From Sphingobacterium multivorum (lineage in GTDB: Bacteria; Bacteroidota; Bacteroidia; Sphingobacteriales; Sphingobacteriaceae), in NCBI RefSeq assembly GCF_900457465.1, contig NZ_UAUU01000011.1, positions 1,860,001 through 1,924,000 of the forward strand: 64,000 nt of DNA, in the 5' to 3' direction. Shown in pieces: positions 46,089-56,035 of the stretch. Each line of letters opens with the position of its first letter. Positions within the stretch are counted from its first letter, which is position 1. The notes under the pieces are model-generated. The model did no database searches. It saw only the letters and a list, made by a program, of their open reading frames with translations, and was not told the origin of the DNA. The translations under genes and the position numbers were made by a program.

Positions 46089-47438
46089 TTAACAGCATTT
46101 GGGTACTTCGAACTCGGTTTGTGGTTTATGGCTGGGGCAGGATGGCAATCCGACCGTAAAAACGGATCCCTTATTAGGTGTGCTTTGGATGTTCACTACA
46201 CCTTTGTTCCGCTCAATAAGATCCTTACATAAAACAAGGCCTACGCCCGATCCGGGTTCGTCTTCCGTTCCGAAAGACTTTTGCTGGATCTCATTAAAAA
46301 GTACGGCGGACTTCGAAGGGTTAATTCCTATTCCTTCATCTTGAATATGAATATGTGTATAGGTTTCATCCATGCTGGTGTAGATGTTGATATTCCCGCT
46401 CACATAGCTGAATTTAATCGCATTGCTGATCAAGTTGCGTAAAATAATGATGGTATGATCCCGATTGGCAATTATCTGTGTGTTGTTTGGTATATCAATA
46501 TTGATTTTTAGCTGTTTAGATTGTGCATTCTCATTAAAAACTTCAACAATTTGTTGTATTATAGGTTTGATCAACTGGGGTGATGCTTTGGTATTGATCC
46601 CCTGCATACTGCTGCTGCCCCATTGCAATAAATCATCCAACGCCTGATTCTGCTGCGTAATTTGTTGAAAGATCTGCTGGATGTATTCCTGGGAGTTTGT
46701 ACTGTCGAGCATTTGATTACGAAACATAAAGACCAGTGCTTCCAGATTGGCAAAAGGACTTTTGATGTCGTGCGCGATAATAGAAAAGATTTTTTCTTTG
46801 TCCCGATTCATGGATTCTAAGTTGCGGCGTTGCTGCTCAATTTTTTTTATATTCTTATAGATGATGTCAAGAAAGAAGTTGACTGCGACGACCATAAAAG
46901 CTAGTGCATTGATAATATTGAAAACAGACCTAGATCGAGGCACTTGCTGGCTTAACGGGAGTATATCGGGAAGTAGATATAAGAGTGAAATCAAAAAAGC
47001 TACCGTAATACAAAGGGCTATATGGATCTTTCGATTATCATACATCAACATGGAGACAATCAATGTGCACAATAAAAAGTATTCGCCACCATTTTTATAA
47101 AGTAGCGCTCCAGCGAAGAAAAACACAGCATTACTTGTCAACAGTGTTGCCTTAGCGATAGTACGCTTCTCATAATATTGAAGTAGAAGGACCGTAAGCG
47201 CACATAGTGAATTGCAGAAGTTAATCGCTGCTAAAATATAACGGTGGTCGATAAGATTGAGGATTGAAAAGAAAATTGTCGGAAATAAACATAACAATGC
47301 AATCAGATTGATCATGTATACGCGTTTGAAATCGATGTATGACATGTCCGGATGTGCACCAATATGGGAAAGTAGTTTCCAATATTTACGAAAATGATTC
47401 ATAAAGACTTGTCTGATTTGCTTGCAATTTCTAAACAT
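46089..47438 (-). CDS. Membrane sensor histidine kinase
   Basis: The 449-residue kinase has about five to six N-terminal membrane helices (residues about 35-205), a HisKA domain with the phospho-His in FSIIAHDIKSPFANLEALVF, and an HATPase domain with ILRNLISNAIKFSYV, QDEGIGINPSKS and GSGVGLVLCKDLIERNKG. It is intact and co-oriented with kinases on both sides; no response regulator is adjacent. Signal unknown. Confidence 0.88.
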   Translation of the reverse strand: MFRNCKQIRQVFMNHFRKYWKLLSHIGAHPDMSYIDFKRVYMINLIALLCLFPTIFFSILNLIDHRYILAAINFCNSLCALTVLLLQYYEKRTIAKATLLTSNAVFFFAGALLYKNGGEYFLLCTLIVSMLMYDNRKIHIALCITVAFLISLLYLLPDILPLSQQVPRSRSVFNIINALAFMVVAVNFFLDIIYKNIKKIEQQRRNLESMNRDKEKIFSIIAHDIKSPFANLEALVFMFRNQMLDSTNSQEYIQQIFQQITQQNQALDDLLQWGSSSMQGINTKASPQLIKPIIQQIVEVFNENAQSKQLKINIDIPNNTQIIANRDHTIIILRNLISNAIKFSYVSGNINIYTSMDETYTHIHIQDEGIGINPSKSAVLFNEIQQKSFGTEDEPGSGVGLVLCKDLIERNKGVVNIQSTPNKGSVFTVGLPSCPSHKPQTEFEVPKCC

Positions 47439-47544
47439 TCAAAATTAGCTATAAATCAGGAGTTCAACAATGATTTTTCTTGAATAGCAGGACAAGATTG
47501 GCAAAATCTGTCCTGAAAGGAAGATAAAAGGCTACGTCACGTTA

Positions 47545-48639
47545 TTAATTTGGAAAAAACAAACGAATTTCGGTCCCTTGGTTTTCCTGACTGAAAATGG
47601 CCATCTGCGCTTTGAGCCTTTCAAGAATTTCCTGAACGATAAACAATCCGATGCCTTTTCCCTGGTACTCCGTTGAATTTGAGCCACGAAGTCTTTCCAT
47701 ACGGATATTTTCGAGTTCATGCTGCGGAATACCGATACCATTATCTTTTATGATATATAACACACCGTTCGTTACTTTTTCACTATAAATATGCAGCGCT
47801 GCTTTCGTATTGGCCGAAGAGTATTTAATGGCATTGTTGATCAAGTTTGTAAAGATTTGGTAAACTCCATTTTGATCACTGTTTACTGGAAAAAGGTCCC
47901 CAAAGATAAGTTCAGTATGCGGGCTACGGAATAATAATTTAGCTTCCCGGCACCAATTGGGCAATGTAAGATCTAAACGGACAGGTTGTTTCCGTAGCCT
48001 ATACATTGGGGCAAGGCTCAGCTCTACCGTTTTGTCGATAATGTCAGCGATGTTTTCAAGTGATTGATCGATGACCTCATACAGTTCGAGCCGCCTATTG
48101 GTTTGCATATCCAAATGTTCTTTAAGTACACCTATACCCAATTTAGCGAGTGCCAAGGGATTTTTAGCATCATGTGATAGTGTATAGGATATCATGCGCA
48201 GGTTGGTTGCGGGATTGATAGTTATATTTTCTCGATCTAAAGGTTTCTCATCGTGTATCTTATGCGTGACATCGGTAGCTGTGTGGAGGATGGAATTTGT
48301 TCGTCCGCGCTTATCAAAGAGTGGCTTATACTCAAAATCAAAATAGCGTTTGATTTTGAAATCACCGTCAACAATCGTTGCGGGAGTTTCAACTGCCTTG
48401 TAGGTAACACCGCTTTCCCAGACGTTACGGAGTATATCGGTAAATCCTTCCTGGGTAAAAACCGGAAAAACCTCTCCAAAGAAATGTCCAACTATTTCAT
48501 TCTCTGTACGCCACATTTTTAACATACGAGAATTGGCAAATGCGATATTGAGGTTCGAATTATCATAAATGGCCGTGGCAATCGGCATTTGATTTAATGC
48601 TTCAAAAAAAATCGGTAAATCCTTTTGAGGTTTTTGCAT
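47545..48639 (-). CDS. PAS-domain sensor histidine kinase (soluble)
   Basis: The 364-residue kinase has one PAS domain (residues about 10-130; PIATAIYDNSNLNIAFANSR) and an unusual HisKA motif, MISYTLSHDAKNPLALAKLG, with the phospho-His. The HATPase part shows FTNLINNAIKYSSA, IIKDNGIGIPQHELE and GKGIGLFIVQEILERL. It has no membrane helix. It is intact and shares orientation with two further kinases. Confidence 0.87.
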   Translation of the reverse strand: MQKPQKDLPIFFEALNQMPIATAIYDNSNLNIAFANSRMLKMWRTENEIVGHFFGEVFPVFTQEGFTDILRNVWESGVTYKAVETPATIVDGDFKIKRYFDFEYKPLFDKRGRTNSILHTATDVTHKIHDEKPLDRENITINPATNLRMISYTLSHDAKNPLALAKLGIGVLKEHLDMQTNRRLELYEVIDQSLENIADIIDKTVELSLAPMYRLRKQPVRLDLTLPNWCREAKLLFRSPHTELIFGDLFPVNSDQNGVYQIFTNLINNAIKYSSANTKAALHIYSEKVTNGVLYIIKDNGIGIPQHELENIRMERLRGSNSTEYQGKGIGLFIVQEILERLKAQMAIFSQENQGTEIRLFFPN

Positions 48640-48858
48640 ATTGGTTGTTTAATAATCATCTGCTTGCCACAGTGCGAGCGAAAAATTAATCAAAAATCAA
48701 GCCAATAGCCATAGTTTTTTATGTTTTTTAATAAAAATGAGATTAGCGGGTATGCTTGGGAATAGTGCAATAAAAACCCACTAAATTATTCCTATATTTA
48801 AGAAACTTCACAGGAGATGTAAGTTTAAAATAGACAGGGATTTGTAATCATACCAATT

Positions 48859-49314
48859 ATGGATAAGTATTTGGAAATTAGGAAATATGATGTTCAAGAT
48901 AGCAATAAACTGATTGATATTCTTCATATGAATATACCGAAGTACTTTGCACAGAGCGAGGTTGCCGATTTCAGGGAATATCTGGATCAGGAAATGGAGA
49001 CGTATTTTGTTGCACTGGTTAACGGACAAATTATTGGTGGCGGCGGTGTAGGTTTTTCCGATGATCAGCGCACAGGATATTTGAGTTGGAGTTTTTTAAA
49101 TCCAAAATATTATGGATTTGGTTTTGGAAAAACCTTATTGCATCATCGCATTGACTTTCTTTACGCCCATCATCAGGTTGAAAAGATCGAAGTCGGCACC
49201 TCTCAATTTACGTTTGGATTTTATAAGAAAAATGGTTTTGTACTACGGGAAATCCATAAAGATTATTGGGCTGAAGGCTTTGATTTATATGATATGGTCC
49301 ATACAAGGGAATAG
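48859..49314 (+). CDS. GNAT family N-acetyltransferase
   Basis: The 151-residue protein has the acetyl-CoA motif FLNPKYYGFGFGKTLLHHRI and QFTFGFYKKNGFVLREIHKD at its C-terminus. Start ATG 48859. Substrate unknown; it is divergent from the PAS kinase gene. Confidence 0.87.
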   Translation: MDKYLEIRKYDVQDSNKLIDILHMNIPKYFAQSEVADFREYLDQEMETYFVALVNGQIIGGGGVGFSDDQRTGYLSWSFLNPKYYGFGFGKTLLHHRIDFLYAHHQVEKIEVGTSQFTFGFYKKNGFVLREIHKDYWAEGFDLYDMVHTRE

Positions 49315-49386
49315 ATAAATACCATGAAGGAATAGACACAAACCATGAATGCTAGTCAGGCAACATGTTGAAAAATAAGTTGCTAC

Positions 49387-49906
49387 TTAGTGGTTTAATG
49401 ACGCCAAGTTTTCCTTAATTTGATTCAGGTGGTGTAGGGGATGATAGCTCATCAGGTAAAACATTTCACGTATACTGAGTTTTCCGAGCAAAGGGTGGGT
49501 AAGACCAGGCTATCGAGCTCCTCTTCATTGTACAGTGCAAATAATTGATTAATTGTGGTTATTACTTCTTCTAATTGCGTTATAAGGCTCTCTTTTGTGC
49601 AGGCAGGATTTCATCAGGCAAAAATTGACCTGGCGCCTGTAGGCTTGTTTTGAGATAATTGTTAAGTACTGTATCGTAGTCCCAAGATTTACGTTGTAGG
49701 GTGCCGAATTTTTGGACGATGAACTCTTTTGATTGCAGTATCTTTGGAAAGGGTAGAAGCGTTAAGAGGATATGTTTTAGCTGCTGACCAGCTGTCCATT
49801 TTTCATGATTACGGTATAAAAAAAGGGGATCAGGTAATGCCTGGATATAGGCAATAACCGTATGGTGGTTGTCAGAAAAAGTTTTGATCAGTTCTTGTCG
49901 ATTCAT
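49387..49906 (-). pseudogene. DinB family protein gene, two frameshifts
   Basis: Adding one base at about 49598 and one G in the run at 49497-49499 restores a 173-residue DinB-like four-helix protein. The DinB metal site appears as KWTAGQQLKHILL (first His) and, after repair, FYLMSYHPLHHLNQIKENL with HxxxHH-type histidines. DinB proteins are metal-binding enzymes of varied role, including bacillithiol-S-transferase-like. As written the protein ends at half length. Confidence 0.8.
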
Positions 49907-50046
49907 CCTATTTTTTTTGGTAAGTGTTTACTTCGGTCGTTTATTCTAGCTTATTGATAAGTCAAAGCCTGCACGCCGTACTAAAAATATAAAATTATTT
50001 GCTAACCACACTTATGAAACTCACTTATTCATGGTGATCAAAACAA

Positions 50047-50082
50047 AAAAGGCCGGTATTGTTTGTTATACCGGCCGCCTAT
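50047..50082 (-). terminator. Rho-independent terminator for the metallopeptidase gene
   Basis: GGCCGGTAT (50051-50059) and ATACCGGCC (50068-50076) form a 9-bp stem; on the minus strand the stem is followed by a T-rich tail. Confidence 0.8.
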
Positions 50083-51315
50083 TCTATTGGTTTAAAAACT
50101 AATATGCACCAAAATCTGCAAGATGAGAATAGAAGAAATCACCCCAGGAACTTGTCGATTCTATTTTAAGGTATTGGGTGTTAACGGAGGCATTCAGATC
50201 GACATTGATCCAGGAACCAGCAACTTTGTTCAGCTGCGTCGTTTTGATTAATGTCCAGCTTACACTATTTGTACTTGAGTAAATATTGACATCTTTCATC
50301 GCTCCATTTAAATTGTCGCGGTTACGGAAAGCAACTCCTTTCACGGTGCGTAATGCCCCCATATTGATGGAGAAGAAGTGAGGCTGCGGAGTTTGAGTGG
50401 ACGACCAGGGCGTATGCCACACTGTACTTCTATTCATATCCAATACATTGCTCGCCGGTGATCCAGGCTCGTTACTATCGCTAGCGACAATTGACCAACC
50501 TGTTGTCGGTAAAAGTTTATAGGTAACAACCTTGGATAAATCGGGTACATTGTTAACGAAGTTATAAGCGTACCCTAAGGTTGTACGGCTTCCATTGGCA
50601 TGGAGAAACCCTATTCTCATTTCGTAATTCCCTGTCAGATCATAAAAATCAGCTAATGGACACTCGAATCGAAAGCTATCCTGGCCAATTATTTTTGTGG
50701 CCCATTGTACGGCATCATAATCGTTGTTTACGCCAAAAGGCTCTCTATCATGCCAGACAACAATGTCATTGACCGGTTTTGTTGTCGTAAATTTCCCGGA
50801 AATGATAATCTTGTTGTTCACAAAGCTTGATGACAAGGATGTAATTTCTGCAGAAGCGGATGCATACCAGTCACTTCTTACCACAGTGCTAAATACTTGG
50901 CTATTGTTAAATGTTGCTGCTGTGGTACTGGTCAATGAGGTTGTGGAGATTCCATAGGTTGAATTGCCTGAACCCATTAAAGCCGTACCTAAAGTTGGTG
51001 CTAATGTTTTGTTCATCCTATTGTGACTGGCATTTAATCCGTGGCCCAGTTCGTGGATCATTCCACCGATTCACACAGTTGCTTTCCATCCAATATCGCC
51101 GCCTATTCCTAAGTTTTTAGCGTCTAGATTTACATAATCTAAGGCGTAGCAGCTGGTGCCTGTACCATAGAACGGCGGGCCTCCAGGATTAGCTGGATCT
51201 GTATTATACGTTGGAATAATAATTAGATTTTGCTCGCTTTTTTTTCCTGACGGATTTTGGTTAAAATAGCTGTCCACTTCTGCCTTCACTGCTCCGCTAC
51301 CCCCTGAATATGGAT

Positions 51316-51324
51316 AAGTAGCTT
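51316..51324. repeat. Target-site duplication, left copy (AAGTAGCTT)
   Basis: The 9-bp sequence is repeated exactly at 52674-52682 on the other side of the IS element. Confidence 0.9.
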
Positions 51325-52673
51325 CACTTGCGTCCTAAACGTTTAAAAAGTGGCGGTGTTTAGATATAGCAAAGTTGCTATATTTAAATCGCAAAATTAT
51401 AACACACCGCCATGATAAATTTAAACGTTTTTAGTCAGATTTTATCTCTTATCGACCGCGAATTATTCAAAGATTTGGTTTCAAAGCACAAAAGTGACAA
51501 ACATCAGAAAGGGATCAACAGCTGGACGCATCTAGTCAGTATGCTTTTCTGTCATTTTTCCTCGGCAGATTCGGTTCGTGATATTAGTAACGGTTTACGC
51601 AGTACCACTGGTAATCTGAACCACTTAGGTGTAGTAAGAGCTCCAAGTAAGTCTAATATATCCTATATCAACACACACCGTACCCATGAACTTTTCAAAG
51701 ATCTTTACTATTCTGTTTTGGATAGGCTTTGGCAAAAGGACACCCATTTTCGCAAAGATCTTGGTCAGCTAAAGCGTAAAGTATATCTGATGGATGCCAG
51801 CATCATCCCCTTATGTCTATCTGTATTTGACTGGGCTAAATTCAGGAGCACCAAAGGTGCGGTAAAACTGCACACCGTTCTGGATTATGATGGCTGCCTG
51901 CCTGTTTTTATGCAGATTACCGATGGAAAAGTACATGAGAGCCAGCGGGCCGGTAGTTACAGTTTTTCTAAGGGAAGCGTGGTGGTAGTGGACCGTGGCT
52001 ACGTGGATTACAGCTGGCTTGGGGATTTGGACAGCAGGGGCTGTTATTTCGTTACCAGGAGTAAAACCAACATGAATTACAAGGTTATCAAATCATATCA
52101 GAGTGAAGCACTCTTGGAAAAGGGAATCATTAAAGATGAGATCATTGAGCTTTCCGGTGCTGCCTGCAATAAATACAATTCCAAACCGTTACGCCTGGTC
52201 CACTTTTGGGACAGCACCACTGGTAATGAGTACCACTTTTTGACCAATAATACTAAATGGAAGGCTTCTTTGGTGGCAAACATCTATAAACAACGCTGGC
52301 ATATCGAAGTCTTCTTCAAGCATCTAAAGCAGCGCTTAAAAGTATCGACATTCATAGGGACTTCTGAAAATGCAGTGATGATACAGATCTGGACTTCACT
52401 GATCGGCATATTACTGTTAAAGTACCTCCAAAAGAAGGCCAAATATGATTGGAATCTTTCCAATCTTGTGGCATTTATCAGAATGAATATCTTCGTGAAA
52501 ATAAACATCTGGAAATGGATAGATGATCCATTTGTCAGGCCTCCGGTCAAAGGAAAAAATGGACAGCTGAACATCTTCACGGAATGAAAAGTAGGGGTCA
52601 AAATTCAAATGAGCAAAAAATCAATGGTTGTAACACAGAAAACGACTCCTAAAATTTATTTAGGACACATGTG
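51325..52673 (+). mobile_element. Complete IS4-family insertion sequence (1349 bp)
   Basis: The element begins CACTTGCGTCCTAAA and ends in the inverse of CACATGTGTCCTAAA, 13 of 15 matching inverted ends. It is bounded by the 9-bp repeat AAGTAGCTT. It encodes one transposase on the plus strand and interrupts the metallopeptidase gene on the minus strand. The clean target duplication suggests a recent insertion. Confidence 0.92.
51412..52587 (+). CDS. IS4-family transposase (DUF4372 N-terminal domain)
   Basis: The 391-residue transposase has a DUF4372-like N-terminus (DKHQKGINSWTHLVSMLFCH) and a DDE nuclease: Asp in YLMDASIIPLCLS, Asp in VVVDRGYVDYSW, and Glu in the IS4 YREK-type motif YKQRWHIEVFFKHLK (Y-x2-R-x3-E-x6-K). 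It cuts and pastes the element. The frame is complete and the start ATG at 51412 follows the left end by 87 bp. Confidence 0.95.
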   Translation: MINLNVFSQILSLIDRELFKDLVSKHKSDKHQKGINSWTHLVSMLFCHFSSADSVRDISNGLRSTTGNLNHLGVVRAPSKSNISYINTHRTHELFKDLYYSVLDRLWQKDTHFRKDLGQLKRKVYLMDASIIPLCLSVFDWAKFRSTKGAVKLHTVLDYDGCLPVFMQITDGKVHESQRAGSYSFSKGSVVVVDRGYVDYSWLGDLDSRGCYFVTRSKTNMNYKVIKSYQSEALLEKGIIKDEIIELSGAACNKYNSKPLRLVHFWDSTTGNEYHFLTNNTKWKASLVANIYKQRWHIEVFFKHLKQRLKVSTFIGTSENAVMIQIWTSLIGILLLKYLQKKAKYDWNLSNLVAFIRMNIFVKINIWKWIDDPFVRPPVKGKNGQLNIFTE

Positions 52674-52682
52674 AAGTAGCTT
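52674..52682. repeat. Target-site duplication, right copy (AAGTAGCTT)
   Basis: Exact copy of 51316-51324. Removing one copy with the IS restores the coding frame of the host gene. Confidence 0.9.
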
Positions 52683-53016
52683 TGCCGTATTTTCCGGCGA
52701 TGTAATGGATATTAATCAAACTGTCATTGAGTAGATCCAATCCGAAAGATTTTCTTCCGAAGCCTTCGCGATCCATATTATTTGCAAACATATTTTGAGC
52801 ATCTAAGAGGATCTTGCTAAGACGCTTTCTGAAATTGGGAATGGAGTCAACATCATTTGGAACAAAATAGATGACATTCAGCTTATAGGGATTACTGCTC
52901 CATTCATTGGTTACCGAAGTTGTTGCTGCGTTTGCCTTTAGATTTCCTACACTTTCTTCGGTGTTAACCAAGGTCTTGTTGCAGGATGCAACCCCTAGTG
53001 CGAGGGTTGCAAGCAT

Positions 53017-53337
53017 TAAATTTAAAAGTTTTCTTATAATGGTTTATATTGTGTATCAATAAATATAAATAATGTTCTTTTATGGTGTGTAAAAAAAATA
53101 AACTTTTATCATAATTAGTTTAGTCAATCGATTGATTAATCAGCTTTGGAAATTGTTTTGTAACATTTTAATTCGTTTGGGTAGGAAATCATTAAGAATT
53201 AATAGGAAATGGACGATCTTTAACCGATGGTGTACTTGGCTTTCATCGTGGTCTTATTACATTTGATTGCATGAATAATTAAATCGTATGGAAAAAATCA
53301 AAAAACTGATATTACTGTTGGGCCAGCAGTTTTAGCT
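53017..53337. other. Intergenic region (321 bp)
   Basis: AT-rich divergent region between the metallopeptidase gene and the SRPBCC gene. It must hold the promoters, but no strong box or hairpin was found. Confidence 0.35.
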
Positions 53338-53880
53338 ATGCAAAAAATGGAGAGAACAATTAAATTGACAGTATTTTTGCCCTATGACCAAGATCTGGTG
53401 TGGCGTGCATTGACGGAAGCAGACCTGCTTGGGGCTTGGTTTATGCCAAACGACATCGAAACCGAGACAGGACATTATTTTACGTTTAGGATGAAAGCCC
53501 AGAAGGGCTGGGATGGTATTACGCATTGCGAAATTATTTCGGCAATACCCAAGCAATATCTTGCGTATAGCTACCGGGGTGAAGCTACTGGTGAGAAAGC
53601 ATTGGCCTGTGCCGGAATTCATTCGGATAAGGCAGATAAACTAACGAAAGGAATCTTCACAAAATTGGATACAGTGTTGAGCTTTTCATTAGAACCAACC
53701 TGTAGTGGGACTCTTTTTTTGAAAGTGAAACAGTCCGGTTATAAAGGCATTAAGCTGGTTTTGATCAGTTTTATTATGGAAATGGGCTGGAAAAAGCAGT
53801 TGCACAAAAAGTTACCCCATCTCTTGCAAAAAGCTCAAAGCAGAGCTATAGAAACAATGATTAGTCCAATTTCTTTCTGA
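53338..53880 (+). CDS. SRPBCC (AHSA1/START-like) domain protein
   Basis: The 180-residue protein starts with the helix-grip pattern IKLTVFLPYDQDLVWRALTE and ADLLGAWFMPND, and ends with the long helix ISFIMEMGWKKQLHKKLPHL. These proteins hold hydrophobic ligands in a central cavity. Ligand unknown. Its end overlaps the convergent acyltransferase gene by 20 bp. Confidence 0.85.
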   Translation: MQKMERTIKLTVFLPYDQDLVWRALTEADLLGAWFMPNDIETETGHYFTFRMKAQKGWDGITHCEIISAIPKQYLAYSYRGEATGEKALACAGIHSDKADKLTKGIFTKLDTVLSFSLEPTCSGTLFLKVKQSGYKGIKLVLISFIMEMGWKKQLHKKLPHLLQKAQSRAIETMISPISF

Positions 53881-54973
53881 GCCATGTACGGACAGGTTCG
53901 TCATACCATTTCAAGCTGACATAGGCCAGTGCAATACTCGTCAGCAAAATCAATAGGGCATAAGGCAAGGCTGTCACTAGCGTCACATCCTTGTTATTGC
54001 TGATCCAGGCAACATAAAAATAGACCAAAGGATAGTGTACGAGGTATAGCGGGTAGGAGATGTCACCCAAAAACTTGCAGAGCTTATTTTCTATTCTGCT
54101 ACTTGATATGTTACTTGTTCCCAAGTAAACAATCAAGGGAAATACAATGATAATGCATACAGACTCATATATCCCGTTCAACCAAAGCTGATCTGCTCCG
54201 CCTATACGAGGCATATACAACACAATGGCGATTAAAATACTGCAGTATAAAAATGCATGTCGGATACGGCTGGGATTGGTTATTCTGGATAGCAAAAGGC
54301 CCGCAAAAAAGGGATACATGGCGCGGGTGATTCCTATCCGCACTTGCTCAACATTTAACGTCCAGCCACCACTAACATCACCATTGGGACTTGTAATCGC
54401 CAAATGCGCGAGCGCCACAGCTGCGATAATGACCAAAATGCTTAAAGCTGTTTTGGATAATTTACGAATACCGATAGCATAGAGAATATTGGCAATATAT
54501 TCAAAAAACAATGATCAGCCAACACTATTGAGCGGGTGCATTTCCTGCCAACCACGAATATCCAAAGAGAGGGGGACGGGGAGAATCGTATAACCGATGA
54601 GCATTACGAGAAGCATTTTCCAAATCGGGACGGTATGAATAAGTGGCCAGATGGTGGAATCGGTAAAGTAGAAGCCTATCGCGCCAAGAGTCATACCCAG
54701 TATAACCATGGGCTGAAGGCGTTCAATACGGCGTTTAAAGAAAGTGCCAATCGACATTGTACGCCAGCGATCATCATAAGCATAACCGATTACAAAGCCA
54801 GATAAAAGAAAGAAAAAGTCAACTGCCAAATAGCCATGGTTTACCAAGATATCGAGGTGACCTGTTGCCAATGGCTCGGTGAGATGAAAGGTGACAACGA
54901 TAATCGCCGCCAATCCTCTTAGTCCGTCTAAAATGGGATAGTGTGGTTTTTTAGAAAGGTTTTTATTATTCAT
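53861..54973 (-). pseudogene. Acyltransferase 3 (OafA/YrhL-like) gene with in-frame TGA
   Basis: The frame from ATG 54973 to 53861 encodes 370 residues apart from a TGA at 54515-54517. Around the stop it reads HPLNSVG then stop then SLFFEYIANILYAIG; acyltransferase 3 proteins have NSVGWSLFFEY here, so TGG to TGA is nearly certain. N-terminal signature RGLAAIIVVTFHLTEP carries the catalytic His, and there are about ten membrane helices. Such enzymes O-acylate surface glycans. The stop truncates it after about 150 residues. Confidence 0.85.
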
Positions 54974-56003
54974 GGCTTCTGATTGTATTTCGAAGATGTC
55001 GATGGACTTGCTAATTGTTTATACATGTTATCGAATGAATGGGTGAAAATAGTGAAATAACACATTTGATTTTGATCATATTGTATCAAAATCCCGATGG
55101 TTAGTCTCATTTTGGTGTTACGCAGATTTGTTTATACGGATTCACTATTCTTGTTACTGGTCTATACAGCTAGCCAGCTTATTTTCTTGTCGATGAAGCA
55201 TCGCGGGATTCAATACTCCAAATTTTTATATCTTGCTGTCCGATTCACAAAGGTTTTCTTTAATCGCTATACGCAATTAAACCACGTTGTTTATTACTAC
55301 ATGCAATGTCAAGGATGTCATCGATCAAGGTCCAGCACTTATTCTGCTCGTTTATGTAAATATGGGGCTAAATTGCTAAACGCCCGGGTAGACAGCAGCG
55401 TTATTAATATGGTTAGCTCGATCCCTTTTTGATGGCTGCCACACTTGGCTGACAATAAATAGCTAAGGAGGCATTAAAACTGATACATTCTAATACCAAT
55501 TGGGAGGTAATAACAGTTTTCAATCATTTTTTAGACAGTGATTAGTCAGTATTTGTTCAGTTCCCACTGAGTAAGCACTGAGTAAGCACTGAACGAGCAC
55601 TGAACAAGCACTGAACAAGCACTGTACTAAATTAGAATCTGATCACTCTTTGATCCTCATTTACTGCAATTAAAGATCAAACAAAAAAAAGGAAAAGGAA
55701 CTACGCTTCTGTGACAAAAAAAACTGTTTCGCGGTAATAGTTTATTTAGGTATAGAGATAAAGCGAAATGATCTTTTGACATCTTTCAAAGCATCTAAAA
55801 CTGGAATGTTTTAACGTTGACTACTTACATTTTTAAAACTAATCCATATACATTTAGAATTATCGGCTGTTGGATATGGAAATATCATTATAGGAGGTAT
55901 TTTGAACGGAATTAAAGAATTAAAGTCATTGCGTGAAAATAAATGACATCATTAAATCGAAGTAGGATAACCTGATAAACAAATTCCACATTGATAATTA
56001 TGT
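54974..56003. other. Intergenic region (about 1030 bp) with tandem repeats
   Basis: It includes the 11-bp tandem array at 55565-55630 and a stem at 55985-56006 next to the ISAon1-type element. A 111-codon plus-strand frame at 55097-55432 has no recognisable features and was not accepted. The region is likely intergenic debris between mobile elements. Confidence 0.4.
55565..55630. repeat. Six-copy 11-bp tandem repeat
   Basis: Units read CACTGAGTAAG twice, CACTGAACGAG once, CACTGAACAAG twice, and a degenerate CACTGTACTAA. Gradual change along the array suggests local expansion by slippage. It lies in noncoding DNA upstream of the ISAon1-type element. Confidence 0.85.
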
Positions 56004-56035
56004 GGATCATACCGAAAGTTTGGGGGGTAAAGTTT

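Larger units (their letters stand above)
50099..53016 (-). pseudogene. Secreted metallopeptidase with discoidin domain, split by an IS element and a stop codon
   Basis: N-terminal part (53016 down to 52683) and C-terminal part (51315 down to 50099) join exactly in frame once the IS and one 9-bp target copy are removed, giving 519 codons. The joined reading is GKYGKATYPYSGGSGAVKAE. It starts at a lipoprotein-type segment (MLATLALGVASC). The metzincin-like zinc motif is MIHELGHGLNASH. The C-terminal 140 residues are an F5/8-type C (discoidin) domain starting at about SIVASDSNEPGSPASNVLDM. Independently, a TGA at 51071-51073 interrupts the frame just before the zinc motif. Upstream ATG is not obvious; ATA-AGA-AAA precedes, so the start may also be damaged. 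Confidence 0.85.

Noticed and set aside
55097..55432. 111-codon plus-strand open frame in the repeat-bearing gap
   Set aside because: No recognised motif, Phe/Tyr/Arg-rich composition of AT-rich DNA, no hairpin or promoter support, and it sits between a broken gene and an IS.
55565..55630. Tandem repeat as a CRISPR array
   Set aside because: Units are 11 bp and contiguous with no spacers, and no cas genes are present.
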